Assembly (NCBI RefSeq): GCF_003852715.1
Contig: NZ_RIAV01000009.1
Span: 46,256 to 110,255 of the forward strand
Reading direction: 5' to 3'
DNA length: 64,000 nt
DNA from: Ectobacillus antri
GTDB taxonomy: Bacteria > Bacillota > Bacilli > Bacillales > Bacillaceae_G
Positions 24,227 through 32,866 of this stretch are shown here, one piece after another; positions within the stretch are counted from its first letter, which is position 1, and each line of letters starts with the position of its first letter. The translations under genes were made by a program, and so were the position numbers. The notes beneath the pieces are model-generated. The model did no database searches, had not been told where the DNA came from, and saw nothing but the letters and a program-made list of their open reading frames with translations.

Positions 24227-25789
24227 ATGAATGTGCTGCAATCCTACCACCTTAGTATGGTTGTGCTTTCTTGGTCTGTTGGCTGGGTTTTAACAGCGGT
24301 GGCGCTGTATGTATTACATGTTCAGCAAACAACGAAGCTACGTATCGCACTGATGAGTCTATTCATGACAGCAGCAGTACTTGCCGTTCATCTTGTTAGC
24401 CTACGTGGTATACAAGTACATATAAACTACAATGTATTGATCTTCTTAGTATCGGCATTACTGACTTTTACTACATTTTCGTTATCATTCTGGCTACTAT
24501 TTTACGCCAAACTTCCATATCAGCATATTTGGTTGAAGCCATTATCAGCTTCATTTGTGACAGCGGCAATTACAGAAAGTCATATTTTACTCATGCACAC
24601 GGTGATTCTACCTGAAAATGGTGAGCAATTCATTATGGAAATGAATGCTGATTTGTTGCTGTATCTCATGCTGGTCGCATCTCTTATTATCTTGGGTAGC
24701 CTTGTTGTTTCGACAACACTCATTAGCAAGAGGCTTTCCACAAGTGATAGTAACTTACAAGATATTAAACTTGCGCTCGATCAGTCTTCTATCGTTGCCT
24801 TTACGGATCGAAAAGGTATCATCACAAGTGTAAATGATAAATTTTGCGAGATTTCCAAATACAGTAAAGAAGAACTCGTTGGACAAGACCATCGTATTTT
24901 AAGCTCAGGCTATCACAGCAAGGAGTTTTTTCAGGATATGTGGAAAACCATTGGATCGGGGCAGGTATGGAAGGGAGAAATTCGAAATCGCGCTAAGGAC
25001 GGTACGTATTACTGGGTGGAAACGACAATTGTTCCTTTCATGAACCGTAAAGGAAAGCCGTATCAATATTTGGCCATTCGAAATGATATCACAGAACGAA
25101 AGAAAGCAGAAGAACAAATAAGGCGACAAGATAAACTCGCTGCAGTTGGACAAATGGCAGCTGGAATCGCCCATGAAATTCGCAATCCACTTACCTCTAT
25201 GAAAGGATATGCAGAATTTTTACAACTGGATGAAGAAGATGAAGAGCGACGTGAGTATTTGTCTATCATCCTAGATGAGGTAGAGCGAATTAATGAAATT
25301 GTAGAAGACTTTCTTGTGTTGGCAAAACCGAAAGCTGTACAGCTTACAAAACAAAATATAATCCCGATTATTCATGAGGTATTAACACTTATGGAAATGC
25401 AGGCGGAACATAAAGGTGTTGAACTTCATTTTGTATGTGAGCAGACACAAGTTATTGCACAATGTGATCGCACACGACTTAAGCAAGTGTTATTGAATTT
25501 AGTTAAAAATGGATTAGAAGCGATGCCAAACGGCGGGGATTTGTATGTGCGTGTACAAGAAGCCGAGACGATTTGCATCTCTATTCAGGATACAGGTATT
25601 GGAATGACAGCAGAGCAGCTCCAGCATATCGGCGATCCATTCTTTACGACAAAGAAAAACGGAAACGGACTTGGTCTTATGGTCAGCTTTAAAATTATTG
25701 AAAATCATCATGGACGTATTACAGTAACAAGTGAACGCGGAAAGGGTACTACGTTTCAAATTATTTTGCCACTGGAAAGGAGCAAGTGA
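24227..25789 (+). CDS. PAS-domain sensor histidine kinase, sporulation-kinase type
   Basis: The product of about 520 residues begins with seven hydrophobic segments (residues ~5-175) that resemble a divergent MHYT-type sensor. A PAS domain follows (residues ~185-295, SSIVAFTDRKGIITSVND..), then HisKA with AHEIRNPLTSMKG (phosphorylated His316) and an HATPase with NLVKNGLEA, DTGIGM and GNGLGL. The HisKA region is like that of Bacillus phosphorelay kinases, so it may feed Spo0F. ATG 24227 is preferred; a TTG at 24215 lies in a hairpin and neither start has a clear ribosome site. Confidence 0.88.
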   Translation: MNVLQSYHLSMVVLSWSVGWVLTAVALYVLHVQQTTKLRIALMSLFMTAAVLAVHLVSLRGIQVHINYNVLIFLVSALLTFTTFSLSFWLLFYAKLPYQHIWLKPLSASFVTAAITESHILLMHTVILPENGEQFIMEMNADLLLYLMLVASLIILGSLVVSTTLISKRLSTSDSNLQDIKLALDQSSIVAFTDRKGIITSVNDKFCEISKYSKEELVGQDHRILSSGYHSKEFFQDMWKTIGSGQVWKGEIRNRAKDGTYYWVETTIVPFMNRKGKPYQYLAIRNDITERKKAEEQIRRQDKLAAVGQMAAGIAHEIRNPLTSMKGYAEFLQLDEEDEERREYLSIILDEVERINEIVEDFLVLAKPKAVQLTKQNIIPIIHEVLTLMEMQAEHKGVELHFVCEQTQVIAQCDRTRLKQVLLNLVKNGLEAMPNGGDLYVRVQEAETICISIQDTGIGMTAEQLQHIGDPFFTTKKNGNGLGLMVSFKIIENHHGRITVTSERGKGTTFQIILPLERSK

Positions 25790-26250
25790 TGATTCGTTCC
25801 ATTGATGTGTTGCACATACAAACAGCCAAAGCATTGTGGAATCTGCAGCGCACTTCATATGCAGTAGAAGCAGAGCTCATTGGCTTTAATGAGATTCCAC
25901 CGCTTCACGAATCACTAGAAGAACTACAAGCCTGCGGTGAAATATTTCTTGGTTACTATATAGAGACACAACTCGCAGGTGCAATTTCTTATACAGTTGA
26001 AAGCCAAGAACTTACCATTTGTCGTTTGGTTGTGCATCCTACATATTTTAAAAAAGGCATTGCAACAAAACTCTTATCAAATCTCATAGAGAAGCAGCCA
26101 TATCCTGTATATTATGTTTCTACTGCTCGCGATAATATACCGGCAATCTGTTTTTACAAAGCAAATGGATTTTGTTGGATAAACGATATAGAAGTAGTAC
26201 CTAATTTCTATATTAGCTGTTTTAAAAAAGAAAAGAAAACGACTCCTTGA
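25789..26250 (+). CDS. GNAT-family acetyltransferase
   Basis: The 153-residue protein has the GNAT core: strand AGAISYTVESQELTICRLVVHPTYFKKGIATKLLSNLIE, with the acetyl-CoA P-loop in KKGIATKL, then STARDNIPAICFYKANGFCW as motif B. The start overlaps the kinase stop (GTGATG), with AAAGGAG upstream, so the two genes are coupled. The substrate is unknown. Confidence 0.88.
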   Translation: MIRSIDVLHIQTAKALWNLQRTSYAVEAELIGFNEIPPLHESLEELQACGEIFLGYYIETQLAGAISYTVESQELTICRLVVHPTYFKKGIATKLLSNLIEKQPYPVYYVSTARDNIPAICFYKANGFCWINDIEVVPNFYISCFKKEKKTTP

Positions 26251-26252
26251 AA

Positions 26253-26280
26253 AGAAACGTCAGAAAACGTTTCTTTTTTT
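26253..26280 (+). terminator. Terminator of kinase-GNAT operon
   Basis: AGAAACGT-CAGAAA-ACGTTTCT stem followed by TTTTTTA. Confidence 0.9.
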
Positions 26281-26323
26281 ATGAATATAAGGTAAAATAT
26301 GTATAAAGTATAGAGGTGATGAC

Positions 26324-26596
26324 ATGGTGTTCATACTTATTTTATTGATAATGTTCATCTTCATCAGTGCTCTTCCAAGCGTCAGTATGCAAGATACAAA
26401 CCGCACGCATCGTAATACGGAGCATAAAACAGCAACACCGTTTATGGATTTTGCAGTCACAGATAACCATTGCGAACATTATCCCGGATGCGAAGATACA
26501 ACTAAAGTCACTTATACATCAGATGTGGGGAGCTCTTTTTCTGATAGCAATTCAAGTTTTGGCGGCGATTGCAGCGGGGGATCAAGCTCTTATTAA
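26324..26596 (+). CDS. Small membrane-anchored protein with Ser/Gly tail
   Basis: The 90-residue protein has an N-terminal hydrophobic helix (residues 2-19), a polar His-rich middle and a Ser/Gly-rich C-terminus (SDSNSSFGGDCSGGSSSY). AGAGGTGA precedes the ATG. The tail recalls other small Bacillus proteins that end in GG/CS-rich runs. Three cysteines could form disulfides. Function is unknown. Confidence 0.65.
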   Translation: MVFILILLIMFIFISALPSVSMQDTNRTHRNTEHKTATPFMDFAVTDNHCEHYPGCEDTTKVTYTSDVGSSFSDSNSSFGGDCSGGSSSY

Positions 26597-26613
26597 TTAA
26601 ATATAAAAAGATG

Positions 26614-26637
26614 GGTCAGCAAATGCTGACCTTTTTT
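26614..26637 (+). terminator. Terminator before germination operon
   Basis: GGTCAGCA-AA-TGCTGACC stem followed by TTTTTT. Confidence 0.9.
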
Positions 26638-26770
26638 GTGTTATTTTTTGCTAAATTGTATATCTTGATAAAAAATGCAAACAGAGATTTATTTTTTAGC
26701 TACTTACATAAAAATGTCTTTTTTACAAAAACATACTTGTATAACACATGAAATAGTAAGGAGGTCACGT

Positions 26771-27505
26771 ATGCGCAAGTATAGTTATCAAGCGCTTCTG
26801 CTCTTTGTATTAATTGCCACTTTGTTAGTAGCGGGCAGTGGTCAACGAGAGGTGTACGCATTTTCCAGTCAAGTGATTCAAAGAGGAGCAGTCGGTGAGG
26901 ATGTGATTGAGCTACAATCACGCTTAAAGTACAACGGATACTATACAAGTAAAGTAGATGGTGTATTCGGTTGGGATACGTACTGGGCCGTCCGCAATTT
27001 TCAAGATAAATTTGGTCTTCCTGTTGACGGAATTGTTGGACAAAAAACGAAAGAAAAATTGATTAAAGCAACGAAATACGAAAAAGGTTCATCCGGTACA
27101 GCTAATAATAAGCCAGCTAAACCACCAAGCAACAATGTACCGAATGGCTATTCACAAAACGATATTCAACTGATGGCCAACGCCGTGTATGGCGAAGCGC
27201 GCGGAGAGCCTTATATTGGCCAAGTCGCAGTGGCAGCTGTTATTTTAAATCGCGTCAGCAGTCCCTCATTTCCCAATACGATACCTGGTGTTATTTTTGA
27301 GCCGCGTGCTTTCACCGCAGTAGCTGACGGACAAATTTATTTAACACCAAATGAAACAGCAAAAAAAGCTGTATTGGATGCAATTAACGGATGGGATCCG
27401 ACAGAAAATGCGATTTATTACTTTAATCCAGACACAGCGACAAGCGGTTGGATCTGGTCACGTCCGCAAATTAAAAAAATCGGTCGCCATATTTTTTGCC
27501 GATAG
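26771..27505 (+). CDS. sleB: Spore cortex-lytic enzyme SleB
   Basis: Lytic transglycosylase that degrades cortex peptidoglycan during germination. The 244-residue precursor has a signal peptide (residues 1-31, cut near VYA-FS), a peptidoglycan-binding domain (QVIQRGAVGEDVIELQ to residue ~100), a Pro/Asn linker and the SleB hydrolase domain with catalytic Glu142 in YGEARGEP. The ATG at 26771 follows AAGGAGGTCACGT. The ypeB and YhcN-like genes follow, the usual operon order; expression in the forespore under SigG is known for the family but no clear SigG box is seen here. Confidence 0.97.
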   Translation: MRKYSYQALLLFVLIATLLVAGSGQREVYAFSSQVIQRGAVGEDVIELQSRLKYNGYYTSKVDGVFGWDTYWAVRNFQDKFGLPVDGIVGQKTKEKLIKATKYEKGSSGTANNKPAKPPSNNVPNGYSQNDIQLMANAVYGEARGEPYIGQVAVAAVILNRVSSPSFPNTIPGVIFEPRAFTAVADGQIYLTPNETAKKAVLDAINGWDPTENAIYYFNPDTATSGWIWSRPQIKKIGRHIFCR

Positions 27506-27519
27506 AAGGGAGTCCTACC

Positions 27520-28863
27520 ATGCTTAGAGGTTTGTTGATTATTGCGTTAACCTTTGTTGTAGCCGGAACAGGCTACTGGGGATATTTAGAGCATCAAGAA
27601 AAAAATGCAGTATTAATTCATGCAGAAAACAATTACCAACGTGCGTTTCATGAACTTACGTATGAAATGGATTTATTACATGACAAAATTGGGAACACAC
27701 TTGCGATGAATTCCAGAACATCACTTTCGCCTGCTTTGGCTGATGTTTGGCGAATTACATCTGAAGCACGATCTGATGTAGGCCAATTACCCTTAACACT
27801 TTTGCCGTTTAATAAGACGGAAGAGTTTTTAGCAAGTATCGGAGACTTTAGTTACCGAACAGCGGTACGTGATCTCGAAAAAGAACCTCTAAATGATCAA
27901 GAATATGCGACGCTGCAGCAACTGCACCAAAAATCAGCTGATATTCAAAACGAACTGCGTCATGTACAGCATCTTGTGCTGAAAAATAACCTGCGCTGGA
28001 TGGATGTAGAGCTCGCTTTAGCTGCAGACCGCAAACCGTCTGATAATACGATTATTGACGGATTCAAAACCGTTGAAAAGAATGTGAACTCTTATACGGA
28101 GGCAGATTTTGGTCCTACATTTACAAGCTATAAACAAGCAGAAAAAGGGTTAAATAAAATGGAAGGCCAACCTATCTCAAAACAACAAGCAAAACAAATT
28201 GCACAAAGCTTTCTCGGTATAAAAACTACTACAGGCATCAAGGTCGAAGAAACGGGTGAAAAGAAAAAAGACCGTTATTACAGCTTATCGGTGCAACAGC
28301 CTAACACCAAAAGTGAGATTTACATGGATATCACACAAAAAGGTGGTCATCCTGTATGGCTTATTAATAATCGTGAAATCGGTACGCAAAAGATCGATCT
28401 CAATGCTGCTTCTATCAAAGGCGCTACATTCTTGAAAAATAATAAATTTGCGAATATGGAGTTGTTTGAAAGCTCACAATACGATTCCGTTGGTGTATTC
28501 ACATACGTTACTAACTTAAATGGTATAAGAATTTATCCAGAATCGATAAATATAAAGGTTGCACTCGATGATGGTAGTATTGTCGGTTTTTCAGCAAGAG
28601 ATTATTTAGCAGCCTATCAAGGCAAACGTTCTATCCCGAAGCCAAAGTTATCTGTAGAAGAAGCGCGTAAGAAGGTTAACCCAAACTTAAAAGTGCTTGA
28701 AGAGCGAAAAGCGATTATTATTAATGATTTAAATAAAGAGGTATTGTGTTATGAGTTTGTTGGAACGTTAAACAATGACACGTATCAGATCTTTATTAAC
28801 GCCGATACAGCATTTGAAGAGCAAGTGAAAAAACTAAATAACATAGAGGAAAATTATGATTGA
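27520..28863 (+). CDS. ypeB: Germination protein YpeB
   Basis: Needed for SleB to assemble and stay inactive in dormant spores. The 447-residue protein has an N-terminal membrane anchor (residues 2-21), an alpha-helical region (residues ~30-190) and three C-terminal PepSY-type domains (from ~residue 215; SKQQAKQIAQSFLG, KIDLNAASIKGATFLK, SVEEARKKVNP). ATG 27520 is 14 bases after sleB. Length matches the family. Confidence 0.97.
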   Translation: MLRGLLIIALTFVVAGTGYWGYLEHQEKNAVLIHAENNYQRAFHELTYEMDLLHDKIGNTLAMNSRTSLSPALADVWRITSEARSDVGQLPLTLLPFNKTEEFLASIGDFSYRTAVRDLEKEPLNDQEYATLQQLHQKSADIQNELRHVQHLVLKNNLRWMDVELALAADRKPSDNTIIDGFKTVEKNVNSYTEADFGPTFTSYKQAEKGLNKMEGQPISKQQAKQIAQSFLGIKTTTGIKVEETGEKKKDRYYSLSVQQPNTKSEIYMDITQKGGHPVWLINNREIGTQKIDLNAASIKGATFLKNNKFANMELFESSQYDSVGVFTYVTNLNGIRIYPESINIKVALDDGSIVGFSARDYLAAYQGKRSIPKPKLSVEEARKKVNPNLKVLEERKAIIINDLNKEVLCYEFVGTLNNDTYQIFINADTAFEEQVKKLNNIEENYD

Positions 28864-28878
28864 TAAGGAGGTGCACAT

Positions 28879-29469
28879 ATGAAAATCAGTGCATGCTTGA
28901 TAATTGTATGCTTACTGTTAACAGCTTGCGGAGCGAAGGAAGAAAAAAAAGCATATAGCGGTGATCAAACTGTACGCGTAAAAAATACAACGTACAAACC
29001 TGAACGATATAAATCCAACCCTCGTGCGGCGGCACATCTAGAGAAGCTTGCGGCTGATATTCCAAATGTTAAAGCAGCGAAAGCTGTTGTTCTCGGTCCT
29101 TATGCTATTGTGGGGATTGACGTCAATAGTAAACTCGACCGAACGCGCGTTGAAACCATTAAATATACCGTTGCGGAAAGTATTAAACATGACCCACACG
29201 GTGCTAACGCAATTGTGGTAGCCGACCCGGACACGTACCAAAGAGTACAAGCTATGGGGAAACAGATCCAAAAAGGTAATCCGCAGGCGGTAATGACAGA
29301 GTTTGCGGCCATTATTGGTCGTGTTATGCCACAGGTGCCAAAAGATATGCTGGAAAACAAAGATTCCGAGCCTACAAAACGCAATGATAAACAGTTACCT
29401 GAAGGAGAAAAACAACAACTGAAAAAAGAACAAGATGATCAATCCAACCAGTATATGAACGCAAAGTAG
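28879..29469 (+). CDS. YhcN/YlaJ-family sporulation lipoprotein
   Basis: The 196-residue lipoprotein has a lipobox LLTAC (Cys17) and a YhcN/YlaJ domain (residues ~60-150, HLEKLAADIPNVKAAKAVVLG..AIVGIDVNSKLD). Members localise to the spore inner membrane. Third gene of the sleB-ypeB operon, with AAGGAGGTGCACAT before the ATG. The tail is highly charged (EGEKQQLKKEQDDQ). Confidence 0.92.
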   Translation: MKISACLIIVCLLLTACGAKEEKKAYSGDQTVRVKNTTYKPERYKSNPRAAAHLEKLAADIPNVKAAKAVVLGPYAIVGIDVNSKLDRTRVETIKYTVAESIKHDPHGANAIVVADPDTYQRVQAMGKQIQKGNPQAVMTEFAAIIGRVMPQVPKDMLENKDSEPTKRNDKQLPEGEKQQLKKEQDDQSNQYMNAK

Positions 29470-29498
29470 CACACGGAAACATTCCGTGTGCTTTTCTT
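29469..29498 (+). terminator. Terminator of sleB operon
   Basis: GCACACGGAA-ACA-TTCCGTGTGC, a perfect ten-pair stem, then TTTTCTTTCT. Confidence 0.92.
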
Positions 29499-29538
29499 TC
29501 TCTAAACAGGAATTTACAGAATTTGTGATATGAGAAAG

Positions 29539-29936
29539 CCCATGCAGGACTTTAGTCCGCCTTTAGGCATGGGATGAAAGTATCGCTTTTGCTACGCAAA
29601 ACATGGTACAATATCCACATAGACAAGTATAAGTCTCTAAAACAAATCGTTCTCTGAACACTGGATATTGTATGAGGTTCGACAGGCCTAATACACGCTG
29701 TCGGTAAAACGATATGTGTCGTCACGCACAAGACGCTAAAACGCATATGAGAACTCAAAATCTGTACGGTATGGTCACAGTACCGTAGCCATAGGTGCTA
29801 TACGCACTGCCTATGGAGGGGTGATGGCACACCCTAATCTCAAAGACTGTTCAAAACAGAAATGGACTGCGAACGCTTTGTCATTTGAGAATCCCACTGG
29901 CGTTAGCCAGCTTGCCCCTTTAGGGGTGGGAGTGTC
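29539..29936 (+). mobile_element. Transposase-less IS200/IS605-like element
   Basis: About 400 bases without a gene, bounded by subterminal hairpins of IS200/IS605 type. The left end is CCCATGC (29539-29545) paired with GCATGGG (29567-29573), with an inner GGACTTTAGTCC. The right end is CCCAC (29893-29897) paired with GTGGG (29926-29930) enclosing CTGGC-GTTA-GCCAG, and finishes GTGTCAA. There are no terminal inverted repeats or target duplication, as expected for this family. It lies between the sleB terminator and a small gene. Confidence 0.65.
29608..29930 (+). ncRNA. Candidate structured RNA within IS605-like element
   Basis: Perfect stems line up in one direction: ACAATATCC/GGATATTGT (29608/29663), CGACAG/CTGTCG (29680/29698), TACGGTA/TACCGTA (29765/29781), CCATAGG/CCTATGG (29789/29810), GGGTG/CACCC (29818/29830) and CTGGC/GCCAG at the right end. 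The 3'-terminal placement is where TnpB-guide (omega) RNAs lie in IS605 elements. Whether it is transcribed is not known. Confidence 0.45.
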
Positions 29937-30049
29937 AAATGTTGGATCTAGAATACGAAAGAGAAGAGAGAAGAAAGAAAAACAATTTCTTACGAATCAA
30001 TTCATTTGTGTTACTAGATGATGTTTATCAACAAGTGTTTCATCTCGGA

Positions 30050-30190
30050 TTAGCGATTATCTCGTGCAATCTTTTGTTGCTTAAGCTGCTGTTTAGCGTT
30101 TATTTGTTGTTTTTGTTCCTGTTTCTGTGAAATAGGGCCGCTAGTGTAAGCATCTACTAAAACTTCAGACATCCACTGCTGATTATTCAT
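30050..30190 (-). CDS. Small Gln-rich protein (46 residues)
   Basis: A 46-codon frame starting MNNQQWMSEVLVDAY behind AGGAGGTGAAATGT, a very strong ribosome site. The C-terminal half is a Gln/Lys-rich helix (KQEQKQQINAKQQLKQQK). It lies opposite the CMD-family gene, sharing the intergenic promoter region. It could be a small spore or regulatory protein; no family is recognised. Confidence 0.6.
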   Translation of the reverse strand: MNNQQWMSEVLVDAYTSGPISQKQEQKQQINAKQQLKQQKIARDNR

Positions 30191-30321
30191 ACATTTCACC
30201 TCCTGCTCATAATATGGCTACTTCAGAATTTACTATGCGAAATTTTAATATGTAGACATACAATTTCCGTTTCATAGCATACTAAAGCATGAAACATCAT
30301 TTGGGAAACGGAGTGACAACT

Positions 30322-30687
30322 ATGGAACAGCAATTTCAAAATTCGGTAGAGCAGTCTTTATACCACTATAAAGATGGACTAGGAAGATTTTTGCAAAAAA
30401 CACCAGAACTAACGAAGGCCTATAACGCGTTCACAGAAGCGTGTTTTAAAGAAGGTACGCTTACGCAACGTGAAAAGCAGTTAATCGCACTGGGGATCAG
30501 CTTGGCAACACAAGATGAATACTGTACAATATATCATACAAAGGGTTGTATTGACCAAGGCTGTACAGAAGAACAAATTTTTGAAGCATGCGGGGTAGCA
30601 ACGGCTTTTGCCGGCGGCGCTGCGATGAGCCAAGCTGTTACTCTTGTACAAGAATGTATTTCAGAATTACAACAAAAAAAGCACTAA
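30322..30687 (+). CDS. Carboxymuconolactone decarboxylase-family (AhpD-like) protein
   Basis: The 121-residue all-helical protein has the CMD pattern FTEACFKEGTLTQREKQLIALGISLATQDEYC and CGVATAFAGGAAM. The AhpD-type C-x-x-C redox pair is incomplete: EYCTIYH keeps the first Cys and the His but has Tyr at the second Cys. So it may not be a peroxidase reductase. ATG 30322 follows CGGAGTGACAACT; an upstream in-frame ATG at 30289 has no ribosome site. Confidence 0.82.
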   Translation: MEQQFQNSVEQSLYHYKDGLGRFLQKTPELTKAYNAFTEACFKEGTLTQREKQLIALGISLATQDEYCTIYHTKGCIDQGCTEEQIFEACGVATAFAGGAAMSQAVTLVQECISELQQKKH

Positions 30688-30694
30688 GATAAGC

Positions 30695-30720
30695 AGCCCC
30701 TTCCTAGAAGGGGCTTTATT
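30695..30720 (+). terminator. Terminator after CMD gene
   Basis: AGCCCCTTC-CTA-GAAGGGGCT stem, then TTATTT. Confidence 0.88.
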
Positions 30721-30756
30721 TACATAAAAGTGTAGGTATAAAGGAGAGGAGAAGAG

Positions 30757-31383
30757 ATGGACACAAGAAAAATATTAACTGCTCTACAGACTCGAACACC
30801 TTCTATTTTGGGTAGTGAACAATTTACGAAATTTGCAATACTATTGCCACTTATACAAAAAGAAAACGAACTACATATCTTATTTGAAGTGCGATCCGCT
30901 ACCTTGCGCAGACAACCAGGAGAAATTTGCTTTCCAGGTGGAAAGATCGATGCTTCTGACGAAACACCCCAGCATGCAGCAATGAGAGAAACAACGGAAG
31001 AACTCGGCATTCCTACAGATGCCATTTCCCAAATCGTACCACTTGACTACATGATATCCCCATTTGGTTCTATTATCTATCCCTATACAGGACTTATAGA
31101 CTCTTCGTATGAACTAATACCAAATGCAGCGGAAGTAGAGAGCACATTTACAGTTCCTCTCCCACAACTGCTCCGGCAAATACCTGACGTTTATCGCGTT
31201 CAGTACAAGGTAGAACCGGGCTCAGACTTTCCGTATGAACTCATACCGGGCGGAGAATCATATAATTGGCAAACAAGAGGAATGAAAGAATATTTTTATC
31301 ACTACAAAGGATATGTAATTTGGGGGTTAACAGCTCGTGTTTTAAAACATTTCCTTGATATTACCCGAAAGCTTAACGTATGA
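30757..31383 (+). CDS. Nudix CoA diphosphatase (YeaB/NudL type)
   Basis: Probably hydrolyses CoA or acyl-CoA to 3',5'-ADP and phosphopantetheine. The 208-residue protein has the CoA-Nudix prefix EVRSATLRRQPGEICFPGG followed by the Nudix box core ETTEELGI. Both signatures of the family are intact. GGAGAGGAGAAG precedes the ATG. It stands alone between two terminated units. Confidence 0.88.
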   Translation: MDTRKILTALQTRTPSILGSEQFTKFAILLPLIQKENELHILFEVRSATLRRQPGEICFPGGKIDASDETPQHAAMRETTEELGIPTDAISQIVPLDYMISPFGSIIYPYTGLIDSSYELIPNAAEVESTFTVPLPQLLRQIPDVYRVQYKVEPGSDFPYELIPGGESYNWQTRGMKEYFYHYKGYVIWGLTARVLKHFLDITRKLNV

Positions 31384-31431
31384 AAGCAAGAAAATCTGGC
31401 TACAACTGACAGTGAAAAGGAGGCGTCATAG

Positions 31432-31845
31432 ATGTACAAATACATATTATCTCTCATCACAGCCGTATGCTTACTGTCAGGTTGCCATACACAGGAAGAT
31501 AAGCAAGCAGCACCGAACGCAGTTGAAACAAGCGCGACAGATCGAGCTGCAATTGTTGAAGGGATACAAAGTGTCTTAACCGAGCTGCAAAGCTTCACAA
31601 AATACTTACAAACTGCGGCGGATCAAGAGAAAATTAAATCATTTGGTAAAAATCTAGCAGAGAAATGGGACAGTTTTGAAGATGAGGTGGAAGAACAATA
31701 CCCAGAGCAATACAAAAAAATTGAAGATAACCTCTATCCGCTCATTGGTGAAACAGGCAAAGCAGAGCTTGATGTTGATAAGATAAAAAGCCTTTTGCAA
31801 CAGGTTCAACAAGATTTAAATATGTTTCTTACAGAATTACAATAA
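31432..31845 (+). CDS. Small lipoprotein, helical
   Basis: The 137-residue protein has a lipobox LLSGC (Cys18), so it is probably anchored outside the membrane. The mature part is helical (residues ~40-135) with KWDSFEDEVEEQYPEQYKKIEDNLYPLI, which recalls the conserved core of metal-uptake lipoprotein domains, but not firmly enough to name. AAAAGGAGGCG precedes the ATG. It ends at a strong bidirectional hairpin. Confidence 0.7.
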   Translation: MYKYILSLITAVCLLSGCHTQEDKQAAPNAVETSATDRAAIVEGIQSVLTELQSFTKYLQTAADQEKIKSFGKNLAEKWDSFEDEVEEQYPEQYKKIEDNLYPLIGETGKAELDVDKIKSLLQQVQQDLNMFLTELQ

Positions 31846-31875
31846 AACTTCAGGTTGATTCTCTGAAGTTTTATT
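31841..31875 (+). terminator. Terminator after lipoprotein gene
   Basis: AATAAAACTTCAG pairs perfectly with CTGAAGTTTTATT (13 pairs). Confidence 0.85.
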
Positions 31876-32089
31876 AGTTTCACAATTTCATTCAACAAAA
31901 TAAACCAGTAATCCACGACTTTCGATATAGAACACACTCGTAAATGTTCGGAAAAACAAAAGAGAGCACAAGAATAAGAAGAATTTGACGATAAAAGGGC
32001 AGAGACATGAGGTAGGAGAAACAGACATACTTAGGGAATTTGTATCTCACAGGTAAAATACCTGACGTTCCGGAAAGGTAGGGGGTAGT

Positions 32090-32719
32090 ATGAGTCACGC
32101 GACACTACAAAAAACGCTTCATACAAACATCTTTGTGAGCTTTCCCGGTATAAAAGAGCATGGTGAACGAAAGAGAAAAGAAGCCATCGTGTTCCTAGCT
32201 TTAAATGAAAAAGGTGGCTTAGAGAGAATCCAAATGATTGGCAGAAGTGAAGCCCTTCGCCTAAAGTTCACCTTACAAAAAGAAGAGCAACCCTTCGCAG
32301 AGTACGCAATGAAGGCAACTGAGACAGAGCTAGAACTAAATAACAAACTGAAAATTGTACGACAAAAAAATGAGAACGAGCATACATATATGCTTGTCCA
32401 AACGGAAAAAGAGCAAACGCCGTTTCGTCGTAAAAAGAAGAGAAAATCGGAGTTAGTTGTCACGGAGCATATGCTCTTTACGGTAATTCAACCAAGCGAG
32501 AATGAATCGCGTACACATGCCGTAAAAGCAAACGGAACTTCAGCAGGAAACCAGGTTCTAAGACAACAACAGCGCGGTTGGTTACGAAAGCTCCCAATTC
32601 AGCTATTTCGACAAGAAACAATGCCCAATTTCTCGATGAGGTCATTCGAAGAAGTAACGGTCCTGCGCCCGATTGTGTGGCCTTTTCTCGGTCCAGGTGA
32701 CTACATAACAGCAGCTTGA
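32090..32719 (+). CDS. Hypothetical basic protein
   Basis: The 209-residue basic protein has no signal peptide or membrane segment. The first 110 residues look beta-rich (TNIFVSFPGIKEHGERKRKEAIVFLAL), followed by a strongly basic patch (RRKKKRKSE) and a hydrophobic C-terminus (VWPFLGPGDYITAA). GGTAGGGGGTAGT precedes the ATG. No family is recognised. Confidence 0.6.
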   Translation: MSHATLQKTLHTNIFVSFPGIKEHGERKRKEAIVFLALNEKGGLERIQMIGRSEALRLKFTLQKEEQPFAEYAMKATETELELNNKLKIVRQKNENEHTYMLVQTEKEQTPFRRKKKRKSELVVTEHMLFTVIQPSENESRTHAVKANGTSAGNQVLRQQQRGWLRKLPIQLFRQETMPNFSMRSFEEVTVLRPIVWPFLGPGDYITAA

Positions 32720-32841
32720 TTTGCCGACATCATACCAAATCTATACATAAGGAGGGGCGGCGACTTTTATACGGTAAAGGTGAGAGGCCTTTGATATAGA
32801 GTATAGAGAACCAATCTAAAAGAAAGGAGCTCATAAACAAG

Positions 32842-32866
32842 CTGCAGCACATGCTGCAGTTTTTTA
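32842..32866 (+). terminator. Hairpin at pepF remnant junction
   Basis: CTGCAGCA-CA-TGCTGCAG, then TTTTTT. It lies right where the pepF remnant begins. Confidence 0.75.

Noticed and set aside
26700..26770. SigG promoter before sleB
   Set aside because: A CATACTT box is present, but no matching -35 at the right distance was found.
29939..30130. Rightward frame starting just after the IS605-like element
   Set aside because: No ribosome site, and it overlaps the well-signalled minus-strand 46-codon gene; it could be the tail of an interrupted gene but nothing supports it.
30322..30687. AhpD alkyl-hydroperoxide reductase partner
   Set aside because: The second Cys of the C-x-x-C pair is Tyr, so only the broad CMD family is claimed.
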